Source of the DNA: JBGPBY01 sp041481485
GTDB lineage: Bacteria > Acidobacteriota > Terriglobia > 20CM-2-55-15
Direction of reading: 5' to 3'
NCBI GenBank assembly: GCA_041481485.1
Contig: JBGPBY010000415.1
Location: forward strand, 1 to 6,667
DNA: 6,667 bases
Shown here: one piece after another, positions 1 to 6,659 of the stretch
Numbering within the stretch: the stretch's first letter is position 1
Layout of the letters: each line of letters begins with the position of its first letter
The notes under the pieces: model-generated
What the model was told of the DNA's origin: nothing
What the model saw: the letters and a program-made list of their open reading frames with translations, nothing else
Database searches by the model: none
Position numbers and translations under genes: made by a program

Positions 1-2466
1 AATGTGACCGACGGGTACTGGGATGACATCTCCACCAATGGGCTGCGGAAACGCGAGCAAAAAAGCCAGGAGTTTGCCGTCTTCGTGAAGGACGATTACA
101 AAATCACGCGGCATCTGACCTTGAATCTGGGCCTGCGCTGGGAGTATTACGGGTCGCCCTTTATCAATGGCGGTTTTACATCGATCATCAAAGACTATGG
201 TTACGGAGCATTTGGGCCGACTCGTGGAGCTCAGACCACCCTCGATGCATTCAACCAGGATCCATTCGCATACTTCCTGAAACCCGGCAACCTGTTTCTG
301 ACCGGCTATGGTTCCACTCCCGCCGATCCGTTAAGCTGCAAGTCGGGAGTCCAGCAGAATGCGCTGCTGCCGGTATCGACGTGCGATCCAAACCTGCTCT
401 CCCAAATCGAATTCGTGGGACCCGGCTCCCCGAATCCGAAAGTACCTGCGATTCCGAACAACAAGAACAACTTTGGTCCTGCCATCGGCTTTGCCTATCA
501 GCTGCCATGGTTCGGCGAAGGGAAAACGACGATACGCGGCGGTTACCAGCAGACGTTCGGCGCCGCCAGCGCGAACCGGTCGGCATTGAACGGAGGCACG
601 GAAGCCACCCTCGCCAATGCGCCGGGAGTCGTCACCGCGGGGTCTCTCGCCGCCCACATTGGCGAAACACCGTACCAGAACATCCTTTCGACGGGTGCCA
701 TCACCTTGGGGAATATCAACACGCTGGTTCCCGTCACACCCAATCAGGCCACGCCCGGCCAGCCGCTGACCGTCTATGGCGCTAACCCTGGCCCGGGTGC
801 CGGGGTAAACTGGAACGTATACGATCCCCATTTGCAAACGCCCTACACGCAGAACATCACCCTCTCGGTGACGCGTCAGGTCAGCCGCAACTTCACCGTC
901 GAAGCGCGGTACACCGGGACGCTGGGCCGGAAATCTCTGGGTAGTGTCGACATCAATCAGAACAACGTCTATTACAATCCGGAGCTTTTGCAGGCTCTGA
1001 CGGATGCCCGGGCCGGCACCTGCACGGCCAATGCAGCCGGCTACAAGGCCAACTATACGGATAAGGGAATCAATCCCTGTGACGTCAATGGCGATCCGGT
1101 GCTCTTCGATCAAATGCTGGCGGGGCTGAATTTGAACAACACGCTCGTCGCCGGTACAAACACACCGTTGTTTGGTGCTGTGGGAACCAGTGTTCTCCAA
1201 CCCGTGAACACCCCGCTGGCTGGCCAGACCATCTTTCAGTCGGGCGCACAGCAGTTGCGGCGAAGCGGCACCTTCCAGACCAACCTGGCATATGGAGTTT
1301 TCGATGGCGTTGCCGACAGCTTGATTGCGCTGGCTCCGACCACAACCCAGGGCAGGCAGGCCCAGCCGGCAGGACTTACCATCGGTCCGGCCGGGATGCG
1401 GAATGGCTGCGATCGTCTCGGGAACGGGTTTTCCATCGTGCAGCAGACCACCTCGGGAGGAGCTCAGGTCGCCAACAGCGGCGCCCCCATTCCGTTGCGC
1501 TGTTTCGCGGAAGATTACCTGCATGCGAACCCGCAGTTCGGGGTGACAACGGCCCAATCCGTCCTCTATAACACCAACACCGGCCGCTCCAGCTACAATT
1601 CGCTCCAGGTGCAGGTGACGGCGAGGCCCATGCCCGGCGTCAGCACGTCGGCCACGTTTGTCTGGGCGAAATCGTTCAACGTTCCCGGCAGCGGTTATAT
1701 TGATCCGAAAAACCAGGTTCTCAACTATGGGGTTCAGGCGATCAATCCGCATGCGCTGCGCACGAATGGAACGGTCGAGCTGCCCATCGGGCCGAACAAG
1801 TTTCTCTTCGGCAACAGCTCCGGATTGTTTGCGCGTTTGATTGAACGGTGGCAGACCAGCTTTATCTTCAATGCCGCCGACGGAACGCCATCGACGTTTA
1901 ACCCCGGCTTCAGCCATTTCTATGCGGCCAGCGGGTACGACGTTGTCAGTCCCAAGTGGCAAATTCCCCAAACGGAATCGACCTGGTTCGAGGGTACGAA
2001 TAACGGCACCATCTATCCCAAGAACCAGTTCGTCGGCGTGATCGATCCGATGTGCTATAACCCCGCAATCGTGACCATGGGCGACAAGATGGGAACTCAA
2101 CTGGGACAGAAGGCCGCTACCGCTACTACCCCCGCCAGCGGGGTCTGCAACGTCTTCGCTCTGGCGGAGCGTAAACCCGACGGGACGGCGGGCGACGTCC
2201 TGCTGCAATATCCCGAACCTGGAAAACTGGGGAGTCTGGGCCGCAGCAATCTTCGGGGCCTGGGACAGTGGAGCTTCGACTTGAATGCCAGCAAGACGTT
2301 CCGCATCAGCGAGTCGAAGAGCGCTCAGCTCCGGTTTGATTCCACCAACATCCTGAATCACCCGATTCCGAACGCCCCAACCCTCAGCGCAAACAGTCTT
2401 GGAACGATTACAGGTAAACAAGGAGCGGCGCGTTCCTTCCAGGGCTCACTCCGCATCAGCTTCTAG
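1..2466 (+). CDS. TonB-dependent receptor, Oar-like, C-terminal part (5' partial)
   Basis: This is an outer-membrane beta-barrel receptor that would take up a substrate using energy from TonB/ExbBD; the substrate cannot be read from the sequence. The frame is open from the first base, so the GTG at position 4 is not the true start. Acidobacterial Oar-like receptors are usually about 1000-1200 residues, so the carboxypeptidase-regulatory-like domain, the plug and the first strands probably lie upstream. Visible hallmarks, numbered from the codon at position 4, are the barrel segment LTLNLGLRWEYYG (residues 38-50), a repeat of this type near 172-188 (TTIRGGYQQTFG), the segment LRFDSTNILNHP near 776-787, and the C-terminal LRISF. 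The terminal phenylalanine is the usual recognition signal of outer-membrane barrels for the Bam machinery. Long Gly/Asn/Pro/Thr-rich stretches between strands look like extracellular loops. Eight cysteines occur as four sequential pairs. An intrinsic terminator follows 21 bp after the stop. Family assignment is firm; ligand is unknown. Confidence 0.93.
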   Translation, partial: NVTDGYWDDISTNGLRKREQKSQEFAVFVKDDYKITRHLTLNLGLRWEYYGSPFINGGFTSIIKDYGYGAFGPTRGAQTTLDAFNQDPFAYFLKPGNLFLTGYGSTPADPLSCKSGVQQNALLPVSTCDPNLLSQIEFVGPGSPNPKVPAIPNNKNNFGPAIGFAYQLPWFGEGKTTIRGGYQQTFGAASANRSALNGGTEATLANAPGVVTAGSLAAHIGETPYQNILSTGAITLGNINTLVPVTPNQATPGQPLTVYGANPGPGAGVNWNVYDPHLQTPYTQNITLSVTRQVSRNFTVEARYTGTLGRKSLGSVDINQNNVYYNPELLQALTDARAGTCTANAAGYKANYTDKGINPCDVNGDPVLFDQMLAGLNLNNTLVAGTNTPLFGAVGTSVLQPVNTPLAGQTIFQSGAQQLRRSGTFQTNLAYGVFDGVADSLIALAPTTTQGRQAQPAGLTIGPAGMRNGCDRLGNGFSIVQQTTSGGAQVANSGAPIPLRCFAEDYLHANPQFGVTTAQSVLYNTNTGRSSYNSLQVQVTARPMPGVSTSATFVWAKSFNVPGSGYIDPKNQVLNYGVQAINPHALRTNGTVELPIGPNKFLFGNSSGLFARLIERWQTSFIFNAADGTPSTFNPGFSHFYAASGYDVVSPKWQIPQTESTWFEGTNNGTIYPKNQFVGVIDPMCYNPAIVTMGDKMGTQLGQKAATATTPASGVCNVFALAERKPDGTAGDVLLQYPEPGKLGSLGRSNLRGLGQWSFDLNASKTFRISESKSAQLRFDSTNILNHPIPNAPTLSANSLGTITGKQGAARSFQGSLRISF

Positions 2467-2487
2467 ATAGAGCAGTCTGTCTAAAGC

Positions 2488-2523
2488 AAAGGCCTCTGCC
2501 GGAAACGGCAGAGGCCTTTTTTT
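2488..2523 (+). terminator. Rho-independent terminator of the receptor gene
   Basis: A perfect 14-bp stem (2488-2501 with 2506-2519) closes a GAAA tetraloop (2502-2505). It is followed by an unbroken run of seven T (2517-2523), three of which pair with the A residues at the base of the stem. It starts 21 bp after the receptor stop codon. On the minus strand the same stem is followed by TTTGCTTTAG, a weaker U tract, so it may also stop transcripts coming from the convergent Uma2 gene, which has no other visible terminator. Confidence 0.95.
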
Positions 2524-2535
2524 CATCCCGGAGAA

Positions 2536-2563
2536 ATGTTCATTGTTCAATGTTCAATTGTCA
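2536..2563. repeat. Short array of four 7-bp units (WTGTTCA)
   Basis: Four consecutive 7-bp units are seen: ATGTTCA, TTGTTCA, ATGTTCA and ATTGTCA. The first three differ by at most one base; the last has two changes. The array is AT-rich within GC-rich surroundings and lies between the receptor terminator and the 3' end of the Uma2 gene. No function can be read from it; replication slippage or an old insertion edge are both possible. Confidence 0.55.
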
Positions 2564-2624
2564 TTTGGGGGGACACAGACCCGTTCTCAACTATCCGCTT
2601 CTATGGGCTGACACGATCGAGTCT

Positions 2625-3182
2625 TCAGAGAAGTTCTTCCACCTGAAGAATTACATCGGGGAATGCCCCTGGTGATACAGTCGCAGAACGGGGAAGCGAC
2701 AGTTGGGTTTTATATCCAGCGCCGGTGAGATCCTGGAATACAAGCAGAACATCTTCCTCCAGGTGCTCGATCCAGACCTCGAGAACTCCAGCCTCTGCGT
2801 AGAGGCGAAGCTTCACGTCGCGATCATACGTGATGCCGGCGTCCGCCACTTCGATCACCAGTAGCGCATCGGCAGTCTCCGGCCGTTTGGAACGATAGAA
2901 ATCGTTGCGCGGCTTCAGGACGACAATGTCAGGTTGAGCCTCCGATAGATCACTTAGTTGCAGCGGATTCTGAACGCTGACAACGGCGCGCTGGGTAAGC
3001 GCGATCGTGAGTTTTGCTGCAGCCGCATTGACGCATCCGAGATGCCGGTTACCAATTGGACTCATCTTGACGATCTCGCCATCGATGAGTTCCACGCGAT
3101 CGTCGCCGGTGAGGATACCCGCATCCCCCATTCGATGATACTCGTCGACGGTGAACCGCTTTCTCTGCACTTCAATTTGCAT
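2625..3182 (-). CDS. Uma2 family (DUF820) endonuclease-like protein
   Basis: The 185-residue length fits the Uma2/DUF820 family, a branch of the PD-(D/E)XK nuclease fold. Members are abundant in cyanobacteria, acidobacteria and planctomycetes, and their biological role is not established. Visible landmarks are the N-terminal FTVDEYHRM (10-18), RVELIDGEIVKMSP (29-42) with Glu31, AQPDIVVLKP (82-91) with Asp85, LLVIEV (107-112) with Glu111, and DVKLRLYAEAGVLEVWI (122-138) with Lys124. Glu31, Asp85, Glu111 and Lys124 are the probable active-site set, so the protein looks intact. The ATG start is supported by AAAGG on the minus strand about nine bases upstream (3191-3196). A TATCAT box (complement of 3204-3209) could be a -10 element, but no convincing -35 was found. 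The gene stands alone: convergent with the receptor and divergent from the sulfotransferase-like gene. No signal peptide or membrane segment is visible, so it should be cytoplasmic. Confidence 0.9.
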   Translation of the reverse strand: MQIEVQRKRFTVDEYHRMGDAGILTGDDRVELIDGEIVKMSPIGNRHLGCVNAAAAKLTIALTQRAVVSVQNPLQLSDLSEAQPDIVVLKPRNDFYRSKRPETADALLVIEVADAGITYDRDVKLRLYAEAGVLEVWIEHLEEDVLLVFQDLTGAGYKTQLSLPRSATVSPGAFPDVILQVEELL

Positions 3183-3529
3183 GTCGCGTTACCTTTTGAA
3201 GGAATGATACTCCCGATGTTGCTGCATCGTGCAAAACGCGAACAACACCTTGCCGAGATCTTCTGAACCCTTCCCGGATCCCAGCCGCGGAGCGGCGGCA
3301 CGTCCTCTAGCCACCGGCGTGAGCCGGTGGACGAATATTCCCGCGCGAACTATTTCCCCTCGTGCCCTTACCCTGCAGCTCCGAAGAATTTGGACGGTTG
3401 AATTGGCTTTGGATTCCTTTCCACCGGCTCACGCCGGTGGCCAGAGGACGTGCCGCCGCTCCGCGGCTGGGACGCGATCCCTCAAAATCGGAATGATCGC
3501 TTTCGCCGCTGGATCTCGCGTATTCCAAT
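3183..3529. other. Divergent intergenic region between the Uma2 and arylsulfotransferase-like genes
   Basis: This 347-bp region should contain the promoters of both flanking genes, which are transcribed away from each other. Most of it is occupied by the inverted-repeat pair described separately. The flank 3183-3278 holds the Uma2 Shine-Dalgarno sequence and a possible -10 box. The flank 3473-3529 is the immediate leader of the downstream gene; I see no convincing sigma-70 promoter or operator there. Apparent reading frames across the region are translations of the repeat arms and are not credible genes. Confidence 0.7.
3279..3472. repeat. Long inverted-repeat pair with nested palindromes (REP/MITE-like)
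   Basis: The left arm (3279-3331) and right arm (3420-3472) are reverse complements over 53 bp with one mismatch (A at 3309 opposite C at 3442), separated by an 88-bp spacer. Each arm holds a small hairpin with an 8-bp stem and 4-base loop, CCACCGGC/GCCGGTGG (3311-3330 and 3421-3440). Each also holds a second short palindrome, GCCGC/GCGGC (3284-3296 on the left, mirrored on the right). The spacer has no recognisable gene. The structure resembles paired REP elements (a BIME) or a MITE with long terminal repeats; no transposase is present. The right arm ends 57 bp before the GTG of the downstream gene. Near-identity of the arms suggests recent origin or gene conversion. Confidence 0.85.
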
Positions 3530-6500
3530 GTGAGATCAAACCTACTCATTCTTGTATCAGTCGTCCTGTTTGCCGGACAAGGCGCCGCGTTCAGCCAGGG
3601 CGTTGGCGAACCGCGGGGTTTGCGCCTGAAGTGCGAAGGCGCGACCCCAGGCTATACCCTCTTTTCGCCTCTCAACTCGGAAACCACGTATCTGGTCGAT
3701 CTCGATGGGCGGGCCGTACGAACCTGGAAGAGCGGCTTGCTGCCCAGCGCCTGGGTGTACATGCTCGACAACGGCCATGTCATGCGTGGCGGCAGTGACC
3801 CGGGTTCGACTCCATTTCGCGGAGGCGGACAGGGAGGCCGCTTTCAGGAGTTCGATTTCGACGGCAATCTCGTTTGGGACTTCCGCTATAACAACGCAGG
3901 GCGCCTTCCGCACCACGACGTCTCCATTCTACCCAACGGCAACATCCTGGCGATTGTATGGGAATCCAAAACGGCGAACGAGACGCGGCGGGCTGGACGT
4001 CGGCCACAGTCCGTACCCAACGACGGCATATGGCCCGATATGCTCATCGAGTTTGAGCCGCAGCGTCCAAGCGGTGCGAAGGTCGTGTGGGAATGGCATA
4101 TCTGGGACCATTTGATTCAGAACACGGATCCCGCACTCGATAACTTTGACGACCCCGCACGGCGGCCGGAACGGATTGACATCAATGCAGACACGCCCGG
4201 AAATGGTGTTTCCACGCATGACGTCTTTCACACGAATTCCGTAGCGTACAACCCGGATCTGGACCAAATCCTGATCAGCGTGCCAACCTTCAATGAAGTC
4301 TGGGTCATCGATCACAGCACGTCGACTTCAGAAGCATCGGGAGGTACTGGCGGCCGCTACGGTAAGGGCGGGGATCTGCTTTACCGGTGGGGCAATCCGC
4401 AGGCGTACGGGCGTGGGACTGAAGCCGATCGGCGTTTCGGTTTCCAGCACAACGCGCATTGGATTCTTCCGGATCGACCCGGAGCGGGGCACATGATGGT
4501 GTTCAGCAACAAAGCCCCGAATGGTTCCGGCACGGTCTCCAGAGTTTATGAATTTGTCCCGGGCTTTACAGCGGGCCACTACCCGATTTCAGCGACTGGC
4601 GCCTATGGGCCCGCGGAGCCTGTCTGGACCTACTCGACTCCGGATCTTCAGGCGATCAATGTATCGGGCGCTGAAAGAATGAAAAATGGCAACACGCTGA
4701 TCAGTTTGGGCCCGCAGGGCCGATTGTTTGAAGTCACTCCCAGCGGAGATATCGTGTGGGAGTATTGGTCCCCATATAGCGGGAGCGGGATTCCCTCATT
4801 CACCCTGTTCCGCGCAGAGAAGATTTCCGCGGACCATCCCGCACTTGCAGGGCGCAGCCTGCAACCGCTGAATCCACAGCCGTCCACCGTTGGTCCCATT
4901 TCTCCGGGGACAGGGAGTTGTCCGATGCCATCACTCCCGGCACCCACTTTGTCAGAGGTCTATCCCTCGTCCAGCCCACAGGGAAGCCGCATGATCGTTA
5001 CGTTCACCGGAACAAATTTTGTTTTACCAGCTGTCATTGATGCCGGGCTGGGCGTCGAAGTTTCCGATATCAAAGCCACTTCGGCGGAATCGTACACCGC
5101 TACGTTTGTGATTGCCGCTGATGCTGCGCCCGGACTGCGCGGCATAACGATTAGGACTGCCGGTGGGACCTCCAACGCGGTCCCTCTTACCGTGCTGCTC
5201 GCGCCGCCTGTGCTAACGAACATCGTCCCCCAGCTGGTCGCTCGAGGCGGAACCGCGCCATGGACTGTGACGCTGAACGGTGCGAACTTTGTTTCAGACT
5301 TAACTCTGGTGGCAGGTTCCGGAATTCATGTGAGCGAACTTCATGTCATCGATCCAACGAAAGCCACGGCGAAACTGATTGCAGACTCCGATGCGTCACT
5401 CGGCCTCAGGGACGCATCGGTGGTCACTTCCGGAGGAACCAGCGCGCCTGCGGCATTGCGCGTCGTCGATCCCTTCCCGGATCTTTCGATCGTCAGTTCC
5501 CACACTGGAAATTTTGCCGCCGGCTTCCGTGAAAAGTATGCGGTCAACGTCACCAACGAAGGTGCAGTTTCTACAAACGGTGCGATTACGGTATCGGATT
5601 CACTTCCGGATGGACTTCTGTTTGTTTCCGCAGCCGGATCGGGATGGGAATGTTCTGCATCTGGTCAGACGGTCACCTGCGGGCGTACCGCGATTCTTAA
5701 CGCTGGAGACTCGACGGGATTCACACTCACCGTGGACGTCAGCGGGAGTGCACCGGTCCGCGTGGACCATCACCCTTCGGTGACTGTCGACGGTGATTGG
5801 AACGACGCAAATAATTCGGCTTCTGACGTGACCACGATTGTGAGCCCGTCTCCCCAATTTACGTTTACTCCCGATCCTCTGATTCCCGGGCAGCCAGCCC
5901 GCGTCGATATCACGATGCCCAGCGCCTTTCCGCACGAAGTGACAGGTTCGGTAACAATGGAATTCACATCCAATGCAGCAATCCCTGTGGATGATCCAGC
6001 GATGCAGTTTTCGACTGGGGGAAGATCGGTTTCATTTACGATTCCAGCCAACGGCACGGAAGCCCGATTCGGCTCCGCTGCACAACCGGGGACGCTGGCA
6101 TTTCAGGCAGGTACGGTAGCCGGCACACTGACGTTTCGAGGAACATTCACTTCTGGCACACTGGCAGGCGGCTTCTCTCCAGGGGCGGGCACGCCGGCCG
6201 TTCCACTTCAGGCGCCGTCGATCAAGACCGCCGAGATCCGAAGCGAGAGTGGAAGTGAAGTCTCGATTCTGCTCCTGTCAACCTCGCGCGAAGTGACGCA
6301 GCTGAGCCTGTCATTCCACACGAGTCCAAAAGTACAGTTGAGTTGCAACGCCATTCCAGCCTGTGCGGCTTCCGGAAATAACATTACGCTGGATGTTTCA
6401 TCGCAGTTCTTACAGTGGTTCAGCAGCGATGCCGTCTTCGGCGGACTGGCTCAACTTCGGTTGCCGTTGACCATCGCCGGCGGAAATGTCACGGGAACCG

Positions 6501-6562
6501 TTGATGTCACGCTTCGCAACAAACACGGTGTTTCGAATTTGGTTTCCTTCCCGTTGCGGTGA
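3530..6562 (+). CDS. Secreted multidomain arylsulfotransferase-like protein
   Basis: The 1010-residue product starts with a Sec signal peptide (about 1-23, hydrophobic core LLILVSVVLFAG), so it should act in the periplasm or outside the cell. Residues about 30-430 form an arylsulfotransferase (ASST-type) beta-propeller. Hallmarks are LPHHDVSILPNGNIL (126-140), HTNSVAYNPDLDQILIS (234-250), EVWVIDHSTST (256-266), GGDLLYRWGNPQAYG (280-294), QHNAHWI (306-312) and NGNTLIS (386-392). ASST enzymes move sulfate from an aryl sulfate donor to a phenolic acceptor; the substrate here is unknown. Next come two IPT/TIG-like repeats (about 470-556 and 557-647), a DUF11-like domain (about 649-770, Cys707/Cys717) and two beta-rich domains (about 773-895 and 896-1010) of a type seen in acidobacterial secreted proteins. 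Canonical ASSTs are about 450-600 residues, so the C-terminal half is an addition. No LPXTG, PEP-CTERM or membrane anchor is visible. GTG at 3530 is the first standard start after the in-frame TGA at 3494-3496; no clear ribosome binding site precedes it. Propeller assignment is strong; catalysis is uncertain. Confidence 0.9.
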   Translation: MRSNLLILVSVVLFAGQGAAFSQGVGEPRGLRLKCEGATPGYTLFSPLNSETTYLVDLDGRAVRTWKSGLLPSAWVYMLDNGHVMRGGSDPGSTPFRGGGQGGRFQEFDFDGNLVWDFRYNNAGRLPHHDVSILPNGNILAIVWESKTANETRRAGRRPQSVPNDGIWPDMLIEFEPQRPSGAKVVWEWHIWDHLIQNTDPALDNFDDPARRPERIDINADTPGNGVSTHDVFHTNSVAYNPDLDQILISVPTFNEVWVIDHSTSTSEASGGTGGRYGKGGDLLYRWGNPQAYGRGTEADRRFGFQHNAHWILPDRPGAGHMMVFSNKAPNGSGTVSRVYEFVPGFTAGHYPISATGAYGPAEPVWTYSTPDLQAINVSGAERMKNGNTLISLGPQGRLFEVTPSGDIVWEYWSPYSGSGIPSFTLFRAEKISADHPALAGRSLQPLNPQPSTVGPISPGTGSCPMPSLPAPTLSEVYPSSSPQGSRMIVTFTGTNFVLPAVIDAGLGVEVSDIKATSAESYTATFVIAADAAPGLRGITIRTAGGTSNAVPLTVLLAPPVLTNIVPQLVARGGTAPWTVTLNGANFVSDLTLVAGSGIHVSELHVIDPTKATAKLIADSDASLGLRDASVVTSGGTSAPAALRVVDPFPDLSIVSSHTGNFAAGFREKYAVNVTNEGAVSTNGAITVSDSLPDGLLFVSAAGSGWECSASGQTVTCGRTAILNAGDSTGFTLTVDVSGSAPVRVDHHPSVTVDGDWNDANNSASDVTTIVSPSPQFTFTPDPLIPGQPARVDITMPSAFPHEVTGSVTMEFTSNAAIPVDDPAMQFSTGGRSVSFTIPANGTEARFGSAAQPGTLAFQAGTVAGTLTFRGTFTSGTLAGGFSPGAGTPAVPLQAPSIKTAEIRSESGSEVSILLLSTSREVTQLSLSFHTSPKVQLSCNAIPACAASGNNITLDVSSQFLQWFSSDAVFGGLAQLRLPLTIAGGNVTGTVDVTLRNKHGVSNLVSFPLR

Positions 6563-6625
6563 GTCTGTGACCTCCCGCAACTTCTCTGTCGCCCGGTAAT
6601 GGATCAGTTTGAAATCTGCGGCCCA

Positions 6626-6659
6626 CTGTAGGCGCGGTCTATGACCGCGCACAGTTTTT
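6626..6659 (+). terminator. GC-rich hairpin with T tract, probable terminator or dispersed palindrome
   Basis: A perfect 8-bp stem, GCGCGGTC (6632-6639) with GACCGCGC (6643-6650), closes a TAT loop. Beyond a two-base bulge (AG, 6630-6631) it is extended by CTGT (6626-6629) pairing with ACAG (6651-6654), and five T follow (6655-6659). It lies 64 bp after the stop of the arylsulfotransferase-like gene, so it fits a Rho-independent terminator. The core GCGGTCTATGACCGC also resembles palindromes that I recall as dispersed in acidobacterial intergenic DNA; both roles can coexist. The window ends eight bases later. Confidence 0.65.

Noticed and set aside
331..2421. A 696-codon open frame on the minus strand inside the receptor gene
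   Set aside because: It is antisense to a confidently identified gene, resembles no family I know, and is rich in Arg, Gly and Ala as expected for the complement of GC-rich coding DNA.
2622..2649. Hairpin TCTTCAG/CTGAAGA at the end of the Uma2 gene as its terminator
   Set aside because: The stem is short with a 14-base loop, overlaps the coding end, and has no T tract after it on the minus strand.
2958..3266. A plus-strand open frame of 102 codons
   Set aside because: It is antisense to the 5' half of the Uma2 gene, which has clear family motifs.
3390..3420. Possible sigma-70 promoter in the spacer of the inverted repeat (TTGGAC plus a downstream box)
   Set aside because: The -10 match is poor and the element would lie before the right arm, so it cannot be supported from sequence alone.
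3279..3472. CRISPR-like array
   Set aside because: There are only two arms, inverted rather than direct, with a single 88-bp spacer and no cas genes.
3307..3549. A minus-strand open frame of 80 codons across the inverted repeats
   Set aside because: Because the arms are inverted, it encodes the same repeat-derived peptides as the opposite strand; there is no independent evidence for a gene.
3229..3798. A plus-strand open frame of 189 codons across the inverted repeats
   Set aside because: Its first half is a translation of both repeat arms (SRGAAARPLATGVSRW and PPAHAGG-type peptides), and its second half overlaps the real sulfotransferase-like gene in another frame.
6410..6652. A minus-strand open frame of 80 codons at the window end
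   Set aside because: It starts inside the terminal palindrome and runs antisense to the last domain of the sulfotransferase-like protein; no family resemblance.
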